Made by a program: the position numbers and the translations under genes
Notes under the pieces: generated by a model
What the model saw: only the letters and a program-made list of their open reading frames with translations
Database searches by the model: none
Told to the model about the DNA's origin: nothing
Shown: piece after piece, positions 19,442 through 28,741 of the stretch
Position numbering within the stretch: the stretch's first letter is position 1
Layout of the letters: each line of letters starts with the position of its first letter
From: Shewanella marinintestina
GTDB taxonomy: Bacteria > Pseudomonadota > Gammaproteobacteria > Enterobacterales > Shewanellaceae
Assembly: GCF_023283845.1 (NCBI RefSeq)
Contig: NZ_JAKILC010000006.1
Coordinates: 62,001 to 126,000 of the forward strand
DNA: 64,000 nucleotides
Direction of reading: 5' to 3'

Positions 19442-20410
19442 TTACTGACTTACTTGGATCTCATCAGATTCTTTCGCTTTCCCTTGTTCAATGGCAATCT
19501 CAACTCGACGATTACGTGCTCGGTTAGCGGCTGAATCATTTTTAACTAATGGATCTGATGACGCCATACCAACCACTTTCATGCGTTGCTGATTAAAACC
19601 TTTCACTCTTACAAGTTCATGAGCCACGGCTACCGCACGCTTACTTGATAAATCCCAATTAGAGCTATAAAGCTCATTAGAAATATTCCAGTCATCGGTA
19701 TGACCAGAAACAGTCACAATGCCAGGAACGTCTTTAAGTAAATCACCCACACGGCGTACCACAGGTTTAAACCTTGGCTGTAAAAAACCTGAACCTGATG
19801 CGAAAGCCCCTTTTTCGCGGATACGAATAATGATCTGCTGCCCTAATGATTCAATTTCAATCGCGCCATCAACAATTTCTTTATTGAGCTCCTGCGCCAT
19901 CTTCTTCACTTGCTCGTTAATCTTATCTTGAGCAGAGGCTTGAGTCTTAGTTGCTTCGGTTTCAGCTTGTGCTTCACTTTCGGCTTTTGCTTCGGCTTCT
20001 CTTGCTTCTACAGCCGTCGCTGATGCTTGCCCTCCACGTTGCTCGCCTCTTTGCTCTTGAATGCCGCCAGCACTAGAATCCTCGCCTTCTTGAAACTCAA
20101 GCATAGGCTCGGTCATTTCATTGGTTTGCTGGTTAATGATTTCAATCGGGGTTGGCTCTGGCTTGCCTGGTCGAAACTCTAACGCTATAACCGAGGTTCC
20201 TTTCGGGATGTCTTTCACTTCCACTTTATTTTGCACACCAAAGGCGTACTTCATTGAACCCGCAATCTGCTTGAACTTCATAACGTCCATTTCAGAAAAT
20301 GCCAGTAAAAGTACGAAAAAGCACATTAGCAACGACATTAAATCAGCAAATGTTGCCAGCCACAAAGGTGCTCCGGGCGGCGGGCAATCACATTTGGCTT
20401 TCTTAGCCAT
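19442..20410 (-). CDS. pomB: Flagellar stator protein PomB (Na+-type MotB)
   Basis: 322 residues. A short cytoplasmic tail CDCPPPGAPLW precedes a single membrane helix with the ion-binding aspartate in TFADLMSLLMCF. A long linker rich in Ala, Glu and Gln (about residues 110-165) precedes a C-terminal OmpA/MotB peptidoglycan-binding domain (VSGHTDDWNISNELYSSNWDLS and RNRRVEIAI). With PomA it forms the Na+ channel that drives the flagellum. It starts 4 bases after the pomA stop; the two form an operon. Confidence 0.94.
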   Translation of the reverse strand: MAKKAKCDCPPPGAPLWLATFADLMSLLMCFFVLLLAFSEMDVMKFKQIAGSMKYAFGVQNKVEVKDIPKGTSVIALEFRPGKPEPTPIEIINQQTNEMTEPMLEFQEGEDSSAGGIQEQRGEQRGGQASATAVEAREAEAKAESEAQAETEATKTQASAQDKINEQVKKMAQELNKEIVDGAIEIESLGQQIIIRIREKGAFASGSGFLQPRFKPVVRRVGDLLKDVPGIVTVSGHTDDWNISNELYSSNWDLSSKRAVAVAHELVRVKGFNQQRMKVVGMASSDPLVKNDSAANRARNRRVEIAIEQGKAKESDEIQVSQ

Positions 20411-20414
20411 CCGC

Positions 20415-21182
20415 TTACGCCCCGCCCAAAGTGTCTATTGTTCTTGATTTTTCAGATAGATAATTCTTAAGGAACCCTTCAATAACTCTTGGGTTTTGTC
20501 CGTCTTGAATGGCAAGCACCGCATCCATAATCAGGTTACGATTAAGCATCTCTTCATTCATTCGCAGCGATAACTTATCAGCAATAGGCAGTGCAACCAT
20601 GTTAGCGACAACAGCACCGTACAAGGTGGTTAACAGTGCAACGGCCATTGCAGGACCAATCGATTTAGGGTCGTCCATATTCGATAACATGCCCACCAGA
20701 CCAATGAGGGTACCGATCATGCCCATAGCAGGTGCAACATCACCAATAGATTTAAAGATGCCAATACCGGTTTTATGTCGCTCCTCAGTTAATGCGATAT
20801 CTTTTTCTAGCGCGTCACGCACCACATCACCATCGTGACCATCCACCAACATATCAACCGCTTTTTGCATAAAGCTATTGCTGATCTCTGCCTCTTCCAA
20901 GGCTAAGAACCCACCTTTTCGAGCAGCGTCAGCCATAGAGATAGATTGCTCTATAAGATCTTCAGGGCGATCCAGTTTAAAAATAAATGCTTTAGCAGCA
21001 ATCTTAGCGGAGCCCAAAAACTGCTTGAGGTTATATTTCATCATTACCACAAACAAAGAACCGATTAACACGATGAGAATCGATGGGACGTTAATAAAGA
21101 TGGCAATGCCACCACTACTGACCATTGCCATAATAATAAAGACAAATGCGCCAATAAGTCCGATTAGGGTTGCTAAATCCAA
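20415..21182 (-). CDS. pomA: Flagellar stator protein PomA (Na+-type MotA)
   Basis: 255 residues with four membrane helices and a cytoplasmic loop between helices 2 and 3. The start DLATLIGLIGAF matches Vibrio-type PomA. The start codon is TTG at 21182, with GGAG 5 bases upstream. Charged loop residues that contact FliG lie in the region DALEKDIALTEERHKTG. The segment VAPAMGMIGTLIGLVGML is the typical TM3 motif. It is the first gene of the pomAB operon. Confidence 0.95.
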   Translation of the reverse strand: MDLATLIGLIGAFVFIIMAMVSSGGIAIFINVPSILIVLIGSLFVVMMKYNLKQFLGSAKIAAKAFIFKLDRPEDLIEQSISMADAARKGGFLALEEAEISNSFMQKAVDMLVDGHDGDVVRDALEKDIALTEERHKTGIGIFKSIGDVAPAMGMIGTLIGLVGMLSNMDDPKSIGPAMAVALLTTLYGAVVANMVALPIADKLSLRMNEEMLNRNLIMDAVLAIQDGQNPRVIEGFLKNYLSEKSRTIDTLGGA

Positions 21183-21621
21183 AACTGCTCCTCAAATACA
21201 ATCCGATACACTGTTACCAGTCTCGAATATCAACGGCTACATATAATGCAGGGAATAAATTAGTAGCGACAATATTACGCCTTAAGTGATACGGCAAGTG
21301 ACAAGTTACCAAACATCACATCAAGCGCTATATTTTTACTATTGCAACTTATATAACGACCAAATAATCGATCTCTTGAGTGATTTTTCCAGCAAATCTT
21401 GTGCAGTTTCCGTTAAAATGGCATTTCGCTCGCAGGACGGTGTTTGCAACTATCGATAACAAGCTGATCGATAATTTGCCGACATACGTATGCTTTACTA
21501 ACTCAATTAATGTGTGTTTGATATTTAAAGCGTGCTTTTGCGCAAATAGTCAACGGCTTAATTTGACCCATGTGCCCTGCTGATATACTTTGTGTACCGC
21601 TTATTTCTAGGAATGAATATT
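21183..21621. other. Divergent intergenic region pomA / xseB
   Basis: About 440 bases between the divergent pomAB and xseB-ispA-dxs operons. AT-rich sequence near 21335-21370 could hold promoters, but no match is strong enough to name. No open frame here looks like a gene. Confidence 0.5.
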
Positions 21622-21861
21622 GTGGCAAAAAAACCAGAAAACCTCTCATTTGAAGATTCACTTTCCGAGCTAGAAAAAATCGTAACCGACTTAGAGCATG
21701 GTGATGTGTCACTTGATGATGCACTCAAGCAATTTGAGCGCGGCATTAAACTTGTGCGCAACAGCCAAAATAAATTAGAAAACGCACAGCAAAAAGTCGC
21801 CGTACTAATGCAAGAAGAGGGTGTAGACACTCTCAAACCTTATGATACCGAGGGTGAGTAA
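21622..21861 (+). CDS. xseB: Exodeoxyribonuclease VII small subunit XseB
   Basis: 80 residues from the GTG at 21622, the same length as E. coli XseB. AGGA at 21609-21612 gives 9-base spacing. The in-frame ATG at 21613 is only one base from that site and so less likely. The helical hairpin fold shows in SFEDSLSELEKIVTDLEHGDVSLDDALKQFERG. It binds XseA to form the enzyme that degrades single-stranded DNA. The gene abuts ispA: its TAA ends at 21861 and ispA begins at 21862. Confidence 0.93.
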   Translation: MAKKPENLSFEDSLSELEKIVTDLEHGDVSLDDALKQFERGIKLVRNSQNKLENAQQKVAVLMQEEGVDTLKPYDTEGE

Positions 21862-22743
21862 TTGTTAGAAGAGTCACTTAAACGCTACCAGCAACGTATC
21901 AATCAACAACTTGAGTTGCGAATTGATGCGCTTGCCGATATCGAGCCAACCCTAAAAGCAGCCATGAAACATGGTGCCTTAATCGGCGGCAAGCGTATTC
22001 GACCATTTTTGGTCTATGCTATCGGCGATATGTTAGGTGTCAAACTGGCAACCCTTGACTCATGTGCAGCCTCTATTGAGTGCGTTCATGCCTACTCGTT
22101 AATCCATGATGACCTCCCTGCAATGGATGATGACGCATTGCGCCGTGGTCAACCGACTGTGCATATCGCATTTGATGAAGCAACAGCAATTCTAGCTGGT
22201 GATGCTTTACAAGCATTGGCATTTGAAATTATCAGTGACCCGATAGAAAACATTACTCCATCACAGAATTTGGCTATGGTTAAAGCCTTAGCTAATGCCT
22301 CTGGGTATAGTGGTATGTGTGGTGGTCAGGCGATGGATCTTAACGCCACCAATAAGCAAATTGAATTAGCCACATTAATACAGCTACACAAACTAAAAAC
22401 AGGTGCGCTTATTCGTTGTGCAGTGGAGTTTGCCATCATCGCCGCCAAGGTTAATCAAGAAGAGCGTAAAGCGTTGCTCGACTTTGCCGATGCCATTGGC
22501 CTAGCTTTCCAAGTGCAAGATGACGTGCTCGATATTATCGCTAGCACAGAAGAGCTAGGAAAGCCCCAAGGCTCAGATACAGATTCAAACAAAAGCACCT
22601 ATCCAAAGTTGCTTGGTTTAGAGGGCGCTCAAGAAACTGCGGCAAGTTTGATTGAGGACGCACTATCAGCGCTGGCTAAATTACCATACAATAGCCAGTT
22701 AATTGCAGAATTCGCCCGTTACATCATTGAGCGAAGAGTTTAA
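21862..22743 (+). CDS. ispA: (2E,6E)-farnesyl diphosphate synthase IspA
   Basis: 293 residues. The first aspartate-rich motif is in HDDLPAMDDD and the second in QVQDDVLDI. The residues upstream of the first motif (ECVHAYSLIHDD) fit a C15-producing synthase. It condenses IPP with DMAPP and GPP to make farnesyl diphosphate for quinones and undecaprenyl phosphate. The start is TTG directly after the xseB stop, using GAGGGTGAG inside the end of xseB as ribosome site. This is tight translational coupling within xseB-ispA-dxs. Confidence 0.95.
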   Translation: MLEESLKRYQQRINQQLELRIDALADIEPTLKAAMKHGALIGGKRIRPFLVYAIGDMLGVKLATLDSCAASIECVHAYSLIHDDLPAMDDDALRRGQPTVHIAFDEATAILAGDALQALAFEIISDPIENITPSQNLAMVKALANASGYSGMCGGQAMDLNATNKQIELATLIQLHKLKTGALIRCAVEFAIIAAKVNQEERKALLDFADAIGLAFQVQDDVLDIIASTEELGKPQGSDTDSNKSTYPKLLGLEGAQETAASLIEDALSALAKLPYNSQLIAEFARYIIERRV

Positions 22744-22764
22744 TAAAGAGACAAAGAATCTCGT

Positions 22765-24630
22765 ATGAGTTTTGATATTTCTCAATTCCCTGTGCTTGCA
22801 CAGGCTAATACGCCAGATGAGCTAAGACAGCTCCCTCAAGCCGTGTTGCCACAATTGGCAGACGAACTTAGAGGTTTCTTATTGAAGTCTGTGGGTAAAT
22901 CAAGCGGTCACTTCGCATCGGGTCTAGGCACGGTGGAACTGACTGTTGCACTTCATTACGTGTATAACACGCCTTTTGACAGATTAGTTTGGGACGTTGG
23001 TCACCAAGCTTATCCGCACAAAATCCTAACGGGTCGCCGTGAAAAGATGCACACCATTCGCCAAAAAGGCGGGGTGCACCCATTCCCATGGCGCGAAGAA
23101 AGTGAATACGACACTTTTAGTGTGGGTCACTCAGGCACTTCTATCAGTGCCGCACTTGCAATGGCTGTTGCGGCTGAAAAAGAACAAGCAGGTCGTAAAG
23201 TCGTTGCCGTTATTGGTGACGGTGCAATGACCGGTGGTATGGTGTTTGAAGCCATGAACCATGCTGGTGACTTACACAATGACATGCTAGTAGTGCTAAA
23301 CGATAACGAGATGTCTATCTCTGAAAACGTTGGCGCACTCAATAACCACCTTGCACAATTAATGTCTGGCCGCTTCTACACCACTATTCGTGAAAGCAGC
23401 AAGAAAGTGCTTAAAGGTATGCCAGTTATCAAAGAGATGGCTAAGCGCACCGAAGAGCACCTTAAAGGTATGGTGGTTCCAGGCACTTTATTTGAAGAGC
23501 TAGGCTTTAACTACATAGGCCCAATTGACGGCCATGACGTAGATGCGCTTGTTGAAACCATGCGCAATATGCGCAACTTAAGTGGCCCACAAGTACTGCA
23601 CATCATGACCAAGAAAGGTCGTGGTTATGAGCCTGCAGAGAAAGATCCAATCGGCTGGCACGCGGTACCAAAGTTTGATCCATCAACCTTTGAAAAGCCT
23701 GCAGCTAAACCATCTGATCCAACCTTCTCGGAAGTGTTTGGTAAGTGGTTATGCGACGTTGCCGAAAGAGATGAAAAAGTCCTCGCTATTACGCCTGCTA
23801 TGCGCGAAGGTTCAGGGATGGTTGAGTTCTCTCAGCGTTTTCCTAAGCAATACTTTGACGCTGCAATTGCCGAGCAACATGCGGTGACTTTAGGTGCAGG
23901 CTTTGCTTGTGAAGGTTATAAACCTGTCGTCGCGATCTATTCAACTTTCTTGCAGCGCGGTTATGATCAGTTGATCCATGACGTCGCACTACAAAGATTA
24001 CCGGTACTGTTTGCAATCGACCGTGGTGGTATTGTCGGTGCCGATGGCCCGACTCACCAAGGTGCATTTGATTTAAGCTTTATGCGTACAGTGCCAAATA
24101 TGGTGATAATGGCACCATCTGATGAAAACGAATGTCGTCAGATGCTATATACCGGTTACTGCTATAACGACGGCCCTACAGCTGTGCGTTACCCTCGCGG
24201 TAGTGCTACCGGTGCTAAGCAAGTTGAAACCATGACAGCAATGCCAATTGGTAAAGGCTTAATCAAACGTCAAGGCAACAAAATTGCCATCCTTAACTTT
24301 GGTACCTTGTTAGCAAGCAGTTTAACCGCTGCTGAAGCGTTAGATGCCACTGTTGCCGATATGCGTTTTGTTAAACCATTAGATGTCGAACTGGTTAAAG
24401 ATCTAGCAGCAAACCACGATGTATTAGTCACTGTTGAAGAGAACGCCATTATGGGCGGAGCTGGTTCTGGCGTACTAGAACTACTACAACAGCTAAAAAT
24501 GCCTAAACCTGTGTTACAGATTGGTTTACCGGATGAGTTCATCAAACACGGTGCACCAGATGAAATCACCAGTGAACTTGGTTTAGATGCAGCAGGTATT
24601 CAAAAGCAGATTGAAGACTTCATTGCTTAA
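22765..24630 (+). CDS. dxs: 1-deoxy-D-xylulose-5-phosphate synthase Dxs
   Basis: 621 residues, full length. The thiamine-diphosphate motif is [18 protein letters not shown], the N-terminal His-containing segment is [17 protein letters not shown], and the transketolase-type pyrimidine domain has [18 protein letters not shown]. It joins pyruvate and glyceraldehyde 3-phosphate, the first step of the MEP isoprenoid pathway. Its product supplies the substrates of IspA, encoded 21 bases upstream. Confidence 0.97.
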   Translation: MSFDISQFPVLAQANTPDELRQLPQAVLPQLADELRGFLLKSVGKSSGHFASGLGTVELTVALHYVYNTPFDRLVWDVGHQAYPHKILTGRREKMHTIRQKGGVHPFPWREESEYDTFSVGHSGTSISAALAMAVAAEKEQAGRKVVAVIGDGAMTGGMVFEAMNHAGDLHNDMLVVLNDNEMSISENVGALNNHLAQLMSGRFYTTIRESSKKVLKGMPVIKEMAKRTEEHLKGMVVPGTLFEELGFNYIGPIDGHDVDALVETMRNMRNLSGPQVLHIMTKKGRGYEPAEKDPIGWHAVPKFDPSTFEKPAAKPSDPTFSEVFGKWLCDVAERDEKVLAITPAMREGSGMVEFSQRFPKQYFDAAIAEQHAVTLGAGFACEGYKPVVAIYSTFLQRGYDQLIHDVALQRLPVLFAIDRGGIVGADGPTHQGAFDLSFMRTVPNMVIMAPSDENECRQMLYTGYCYNDGPTAVRYPRGSATGAKQVETMTAMPIGKGLIKRQGNKIAILNFGTLLASSLTAAEALDATVADMRFVKPLDVELVKDLAANHDVLVTVEENAIMGGAGSGVLELLQQLKMPKPVLQIGLPDEFIKHGAPDEITSELGLDAAGIQKQIEDFIA

Positions 24631-24650
24631 ATAACCTATCAAATACCACA

Positions 24651-24683
24651 AAAAAAGGACTGCGAAAGCAGTCCTTTTTTATT
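24651..24683. terminator. Bidirectional terminator dxs / grpE
   Basis: A 13-bp perfect stem (AAAAAAGGACTGC with its complement) capped by a GAAA tetraloop. A-run on the left and T-run on the right serve the converging dxs and grpE transcripts. Confidence 0.92.
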
Positions 24684-24730
24684 GTCTATACTCAGCACTA
24701 AATGAATACAGTTATGTTTCAAGCTAAAAA

Positions 24731-25333
24731 TTAGCCTTGAGAAACCATTACCATTGCAGGGCGCAGTAGACGCTCATTCAATGTATAACCCTTTTGCATT
24801 ACCATCATGACAGTGTTTGCAGGGAAATCAGCGCTTGGCTGCATGCCAATCGCTTGATGAAGTTCAGGATTAAATGCATCGCCCTGTGGATCAACTTGAA
24901 CTAAACCAAACTTCTCAACAGTGCTGACGAAACCTTTAGCGGTTAGTTCAACACCTTCGTAGATTGCTTTAGTCGCTTCAGCTTCTGCATCGGTACCTTG
25001 TAATGCACGCTCCATGTTATCTAATACAGGGAGTAATTCGTTGATGAACTTTTCTAAAGCGAACTTATGCGCTTTTTCTACATCCATTGCCGAACGACGA
25101 CGAATATTATCAACTTCAGCAGCAGCTCGGATCACAGAATCTTTCTGTGATTCCACTTTAGCTTCAGCTTCTTGCAAAGCTTTTTCCAACTCTTCAACAC
25201 GGAAGTTTGCTTGAGTTAGCTCATCCATTAAAGCGCCTTCATCAGTCGCTTCAACGCCATTTTCGTTAAGCAATTCGCCTTCGACGATCTCTTCAACTTG
25301 GTTATCTTGTGCTTTGTTTGTTTCGTTGCTCAT
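24731..25333 (-). CDS. grpE: Nucleotide exchange factor GrpE
   Basis: 200 residues from the ATG at 25333 (GGAGC 5 bases upstream). A longer frame to 25378 would run through the promoter and is rejected. An acidic N-terminal tail and a long paired helix ([20 protein letters not shown]) precede the beta-wing domain with [11 protein letters not shown] and the C-terminal [19 protein letters not shown]. It releases ADP from DnaK. dnaK and dnaJ are not in this window. A near-consensus sigma-32 promoter lies just upstream. Confidence 0.96.
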   Translation of the reverse strand: MSNETNKAQDNQVEEIVEGELLNENGVEATDEGALMDELTQANFRVEELEKALQEAEAKVESQKDSVIRAAAEVDNIRRRSAMDVEKAHKFALEKFINELLPVLDNMERALQGTDAEAEATKAIYEGVELTAKGFVSTVEKFGLVQVDPQGDAFNPELHQAIGMQPSADFPANTVMMVMQKGYTLNERLLRPAMVMVSQG

Positions 25334-25380
25334 TTTTGCTCCAGCTAAAAATGCTTTGTTTCTGCATGCTCTGGGCATAT

Positions 25381-25407
25381 TATGGGGATCAAATTTAAGG
25401 TTTCAAG
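25381..25407 (-). promoter_or_regulatory. Heat-shock (sigma-32) promoter of grpE
   Basis: On the minus strand the -35 element CTTGAAA (25407-25401) is followed after 13 bases by CCCCATA (25387-25381). Both match the RpoH consensus, and the -10 lies about 48 bases before the grpE ATG. Heat-shock control of grpE is established in Enterobacteria; here it is read from the sequence. Confidence 0.85.
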
Positions 25408-25433
25408 GCCTAAAGCTGGATCTAACATAAATT

Positions 25434-26312
25434 ATGAGCAATACGTTTCAAACAATTGGTCTAATTGGTAAGCCCAACCATAAAGGGACGACTCAGACCT
25501 TAAAAAGGTTACACCACTGGCTAAGCATGCAAGGCTATAAGGTATTAGTCGAAGAACGCGTCGCTGGTGAGCTTGGACCTCTTGCTCAGTCGGTAGACCT
25601 ATTAGAAATAGGAAAACAGTGTGACTTAGCCATCGTTGTTGGTGGTGACGGTAATATGCTTGGTGCTGCGCGAGTCCTTGCAAGGTTCAATATCGGGGTT
25701 ATCGGGGTTAACCGTGGTAACTTAGGCTTTTTAACTGATTTACCTCCGGATTCATTTGAAGAAGCATTATCAAAAGTACTCGAAGGTGAATTTGAAATTG
25801 AGCAGCGCTTTTTACTTGAAGCTGAAGTGCATCGCCATGGCGAACTGAAATCTAGCAATACAGCAGTAAACGAGGCCGTACTTCACCCGGGTAAAATCGC
25901 GCATATGATTGAGTTTGAAGTCTATATTGATGACAAATTCATGTATAGCCAACGCGCAGACGGCATGATTATCTCAACACCGACAGGGTCAACCGCCTAC
26001 TCGCTTTCTGCTGGCGGTGCTATTTTAACCCCTAACCTTGCAGCAATGATCTTAGTGCCTATGTTTCCGCATACACTTTCATGCAGGCCAATTGTTGTTG
26101 ATGCCGCGAGTATTATCAAATTAAAGGTTTCTCCTCATAACGGCGACAACTTAGAAGTGAGCTGTGATGGCCATGTACACCTTTCTGTATTACCCGGTGA
26201 TGAAATCATCATTAAACGTAGTGAAGAAACCTTAAGACTGGTGCACCCAAAAGGTCATAACTATTTTCACGTACTGCGAACTAAGCTTGGTTGGGGTAGT
26301 AAATTGTTCTAA
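25434..26312 (+). CDS. nadK: NAD kinase NadK
   Basis: 292 residues. It has the NAD kinase motifs [13 protein letters not shown] (catalytic GGDG) and [16 protein letters not shown], plus the C-terminal [16 protein letters not shown]. It phosphorylates NAD+ to NADP+ with ATP. It is divergent from grpE with about 100 bases between the starts, so its promoter overlaps the grpE heat-shock promoter region. Confidence 0.96.
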   Translation: MSNTFQTIGLIGKPNHKGTTQTLKRLHHWLSMQGYKVLVEERVAGELGPLAQSVDLLEIGKQCDLAIVVGGDGNMLGAARVLARFNIGVIGVNRGNLGFLTDLPPDSFEEALSKVLEGEFEIEQRFLLEAEVHRHGELKSSNTAVNEAVLHPGKIAHMIEFEVYIDDKFMYSQRADGMIISTPTGSTAYSLSAGGAILTPNLAAMILVPMFPHTLSCRPIVVDAASIIKLKVSPHNGDNLEVSCDGHVHLSVLPGDEIIIKRSEETLRLVHPKGHNYFHVLRTKLGWGSKLF

Positions 26313-26556
26313 TAGCAATCAGTATAAAGATAATATCTCGCCGGTAGTCTACTTTGTGCTATCGGCAAACTTTCTCGTAGCTCTCATCTAATCAGTCCGT
26401 ACATTTTCTAACATTAGCTGTTAGTAAACTACAGTTTTTACTTTGTTCAAAACTTGACGTTAAAAACAGCATCGTTTTCCTTTAAACTACTAAATCAACA
26501 TAAACATTAACTTAGGTTAATAATGATAATTAAAACCGAATAGCTAAAGCCAAAAT

Positions 26557-26572
26557 AGAGATATAGATCACA
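26557..26572. promoter_or_regulatory. CRP-like half-conserved site
   Basis: AGAGATATAGATCACA matches 13 of 16 bases of the core TGTGATCTAGATCACA; the right arm is perfect and the left arm degenerate. Confidence 0.35.
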
Positions 26573-26737
26573 CTTGCAGAGCTGGAATAGCTCATTAGTC
26601 AATATCGATTAAGAAAGTTTACGATCAAATAAAGGCTATTCTCACCGCCATCAGATACATTTTGATACCTTCTACACCTATTTTTCCTATCTCCAACCTA
26701 AAAACCATCAAACCCTAGCACTACCACCAATATTTTG

Positions 26738-26753
26738 AGTGATCAAGATCACA
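26738..26753. promoter_or_regulatory. CRP-like binding site
   Basis: AGTGATCAAGATCACA matches 14 of 16 core positions of the CRP consensus; the strongest site in the region. Confidence 0.6.
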
Positions 26754-26772
26754 CCTACACAACAAGTAAAAC

Positions 26773-26788
26773 TGTGATCGCTCTCACT
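26773..26788. promoter_or_regulatory. CRP-like binding site
   Basis: TGTGA, six bases, TCACT: 9 of the 10 arm bases match the CRP consensus. Its centre is 35 bases from the preceding site, a little over three helical turns. Confidence 0.55.
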
Positions 26789-26819
26789 AATGGCATTATC
26801 GACCACAATTAGGGGGGAG

Positions 26820-26835
26820 TATGATCCAGATCATA
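26820..26835. promoter_or_regulatory. Near-perfect palindrome, CRP-like or GntR-like operator
   Basis: TATGATCCAGATCATA is a near-perfect inverted repeat. It resembles a CRP site with symmetric changes (TATGA/TCATA instead of TGTGA/TCACA), so a different regulator, such as the lactate regulator, could bind it. Confidence 0.45.
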
Positions 26836-26997
26836 TTTGTAAAATGCTAAATCACGTTTAGTACACACCTTAATCCATTACAACTAAAAGTTAATAGGTG
26901 GATTGATAACAAAACCAAAGAAGTGAGCCACTCAAATTTAGCTATTTGAAGTAGAAATTGAAGTTAGATACAGAAATATAAATCAAACGAGGCACGC

Positions 26998-28641
26998 ATG
27001 ACCTTTATTCAACTACTCGCAAGCTTAACGCCAATTATCAGCGTAATGCTGTTTTTAGTCCTATTGCGGATGCCCGCATCTAGGGCTATGCCAATCTCCA
27101 TGGTTTTTACCGGTCTTGCCGCTGTATTTATCTGGAAAATGGATACCACTTTTTTAGCCGCTTCGGTGGTAGAGGGCTTGCTATCAGCATTAACGCCGCT
27201 CACCATTATTTTTGGCGCGGTATTCTTACTTAATACCCTTAAATATTCTGGCGCAATGGATACTATACGCGCAGGCTTTACCAACATTAGTGGCGACGCC
27301 CGCGTACAGGTAATCATCATCTGTTGGCTATTTGGCTCCTTTATCGAAGGTTCGGCAGGCTTTGGTACCCCCGCTGCAATTGGTGCGCCACTGCTGGTAT
27401 TGCTTGGGATCCCACCTATTGGCGCAGCAGTTGTCGCCTTAATTGCTGACTCAACTTCGGTTTCGTTTGGTGCAATTGGCCTACCAGTACTATTTGGTAT
27501 GGAGCAAGGCTTAACCCAAGGTGGCGCCAATATGGCGGCCGAGCAAATCGCCCAACATGGTGGTAGTTTTGCGGATTTCGCGCAGTTTATTGCCATGCAT
27601 ATGATAACCATTGATTTAGTGACCGGCACGCTTATCCCGTTAACTATGGTTGCTATTCTGACGGGCTTCTTTGGGCGTAATAAGTCATTTAAAGAAGGTT
27701 TAGCAATTTGGAAGTTTGCGCTATTTGCCGGTCTTGCCTTTACTGTTCCTGCTTGGCTAATTAACTACTTTGCTGGCCCAGAATTCCCATCAGTTATTGG
27801 TGCACTTGTCGGTATGGCTGTGGTGATCCCTGTCGCTAAAAAAGGTTACTTACTACCAAAAGAGCAATGGAATGATTTTGCAGAAAATGATGGCCAAAAA
27901 CGTGAAGATCTAGCCACTGAAGTTAAGTTTTCTCAGCTTGCTGCGTGGTCACCCTATTTAATTATGGCTGCACTACTCGTGTTATCACGCACAGTAGCGC
28001 CGCTTAAAGCTTGGTTATCGAGCTTTAATATCAGCTGGACCGGATTACTAGGTACTGAGTTAAAGGCGGGATTTGCCACACTGTACGCGCCAGGGGCTTT
28101 CTTTGTCCTAGTGTGTATCTTAGGTTTCTTCCTCTTTAGAATGAAGTCACCTGCGATAAAAGAATCAATCTCTGTCTCGTGTAAATCTATGGTGCCGACG
28201 ATTATCTCTCTAGGTGCATCAGTACCTATGGTCAAAATCTTCCTCAACTCAGGTGAAAATGCCTCGGGTCTTGCTTCTATGCCAGTGGCGCTTGCCGATA
28301 CCTTGGCAAATAGTATGGGCGCAGTGTGGGCTTGGGTTTCGCCGATTGTCGGTATCTTCGGTGCCTTCTTATCCGGCTCTGCCACTTTCTCAAATATGAT
28401 GTTCTCAGGCCTACAATACAGTGTTGCCGACAATATTGGCGCTAACCATGCGCTGATTTTGGCGATGCAAGGCATTGGCGCTAACGCCGGTAACATGATG
28501 TGCGTGATGAACGTTGTGGCAGCTGCAACCGTTGTAGGCATGGCGGGACGTGAATCAGAAATTATCCGCAAGACGATGCCAGTGGCACTAGGCTATGCTT
28601 TAGTCGCCGGTACTATCGCTGCAATTTGGGGTGGCTTCTAG
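26998..28641 (+). CDS. lldP: L-lactate permease LldP
   Basis: 547 residues with about a dozen hydrophobic helices, normal for the LctP family. Conserved segments include [38 protein letters not shown] and the C-terminal [21 protein letters not shown]. It carries lactate (and probably glycolate) across the inner membrane with protons. It is followed in the same direction by dld-II and lldEFG, the Shewanella lactate-oxidation set. Confidence 0.94.
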   Translation: MTFIQLLASLTPIISVMLFLVLLRMPASRAMPISMVFTGLAAVFIWKMDTTFLAASVVEGLLSALTPLTIIFGAVFLLNTLKYSGAMDTIRAGFTNISGDARVQVIIICWLFGSFIEGSAGFGTPAAIGAPLLVLLGIPPIGAAVVALIADSTSVSFGAIGLPVLFGMEQGLTQGGANMAAEQIAQHGGSFADFAQFIAMHMITIDLVTGTLIPLTMVAILTGFFGRNKSFKEGLAIWKFALFAGLAFTVPAWLINYFAGPEFPSVIGALVGMAVVIPVAKKGYLLPKEQWNDFAENDGQKREDLATEVKFSQLAAWSPYLIMAALLVLSRTVAPLKAWLSSFNISWTGLLGTELKAGFATLYAPGAFFVLVCILGFFLFRMKSPAIKESISVSCKSMVPTIISLGASVPMVKIFLNSGENASGLASMPVALADTLANSMGAVWAWVSPIVGIFGAFLSGSATFSNMMFSGLQYSVADNIGANHALILAMQGIGANAGNMMCVMNVVAAATVVGMAGRESEIIRKTMPVALGYALVAGTIAAIWGGF

Positions 28642-28684
28642 CCTCCTCATTGCTGAACAATAAAAAAACAAAATAATAATATCG

Positions 28685-28711
28685 AAAAAGCCGCATAGAC
28701 TGCGGCTTTAT
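28685..28711 (+). terminator. Hairpin between lldP and dld-II
   Basis: AAAGCCGCA and TGCGGCTTT pair around a 5-base loop, but the downstream tract (ATTC) is not T-rich. It may be a partial terminator or an RNA-stabilising hairpin that lowers dld-II expression relative to lldP. Confidence 0.5.
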
Positions 28712-28741
28712 TCACTCAAAAGATGTGTGTGAGATAAAAAA

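Larger units (their letters stand above)
26313..26997 (+). promoter_or_regulatory. Control region upstream of lldP
   Basis: 685 bases without a gene, mostly AT-rich. The 3' half has at least four CRP-like palindromes (listed separately) between 26557 and 26835, and GAGGCA just before the lldP ATG may be its ribosome site. No terminator for nadK is obvious. The length and density of operators suggest carbon- or oxygen-responsive control of lactate use. Confidence 0.6.

Noticed and set aside
21592..21621. Upstream GTG extension of xseB
   Set aside because: Would lengthen XseB beyond the family length of 80 residues and lacks a ribosome site; GTG at 21622 fits.
27009..27629. 206-residue minus-strand frame inside lldP (also 27954-28571)
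   Set aside because: Long antisense frames are common opposite hydrophobic membrane-protein genes; lldP itself is clear.
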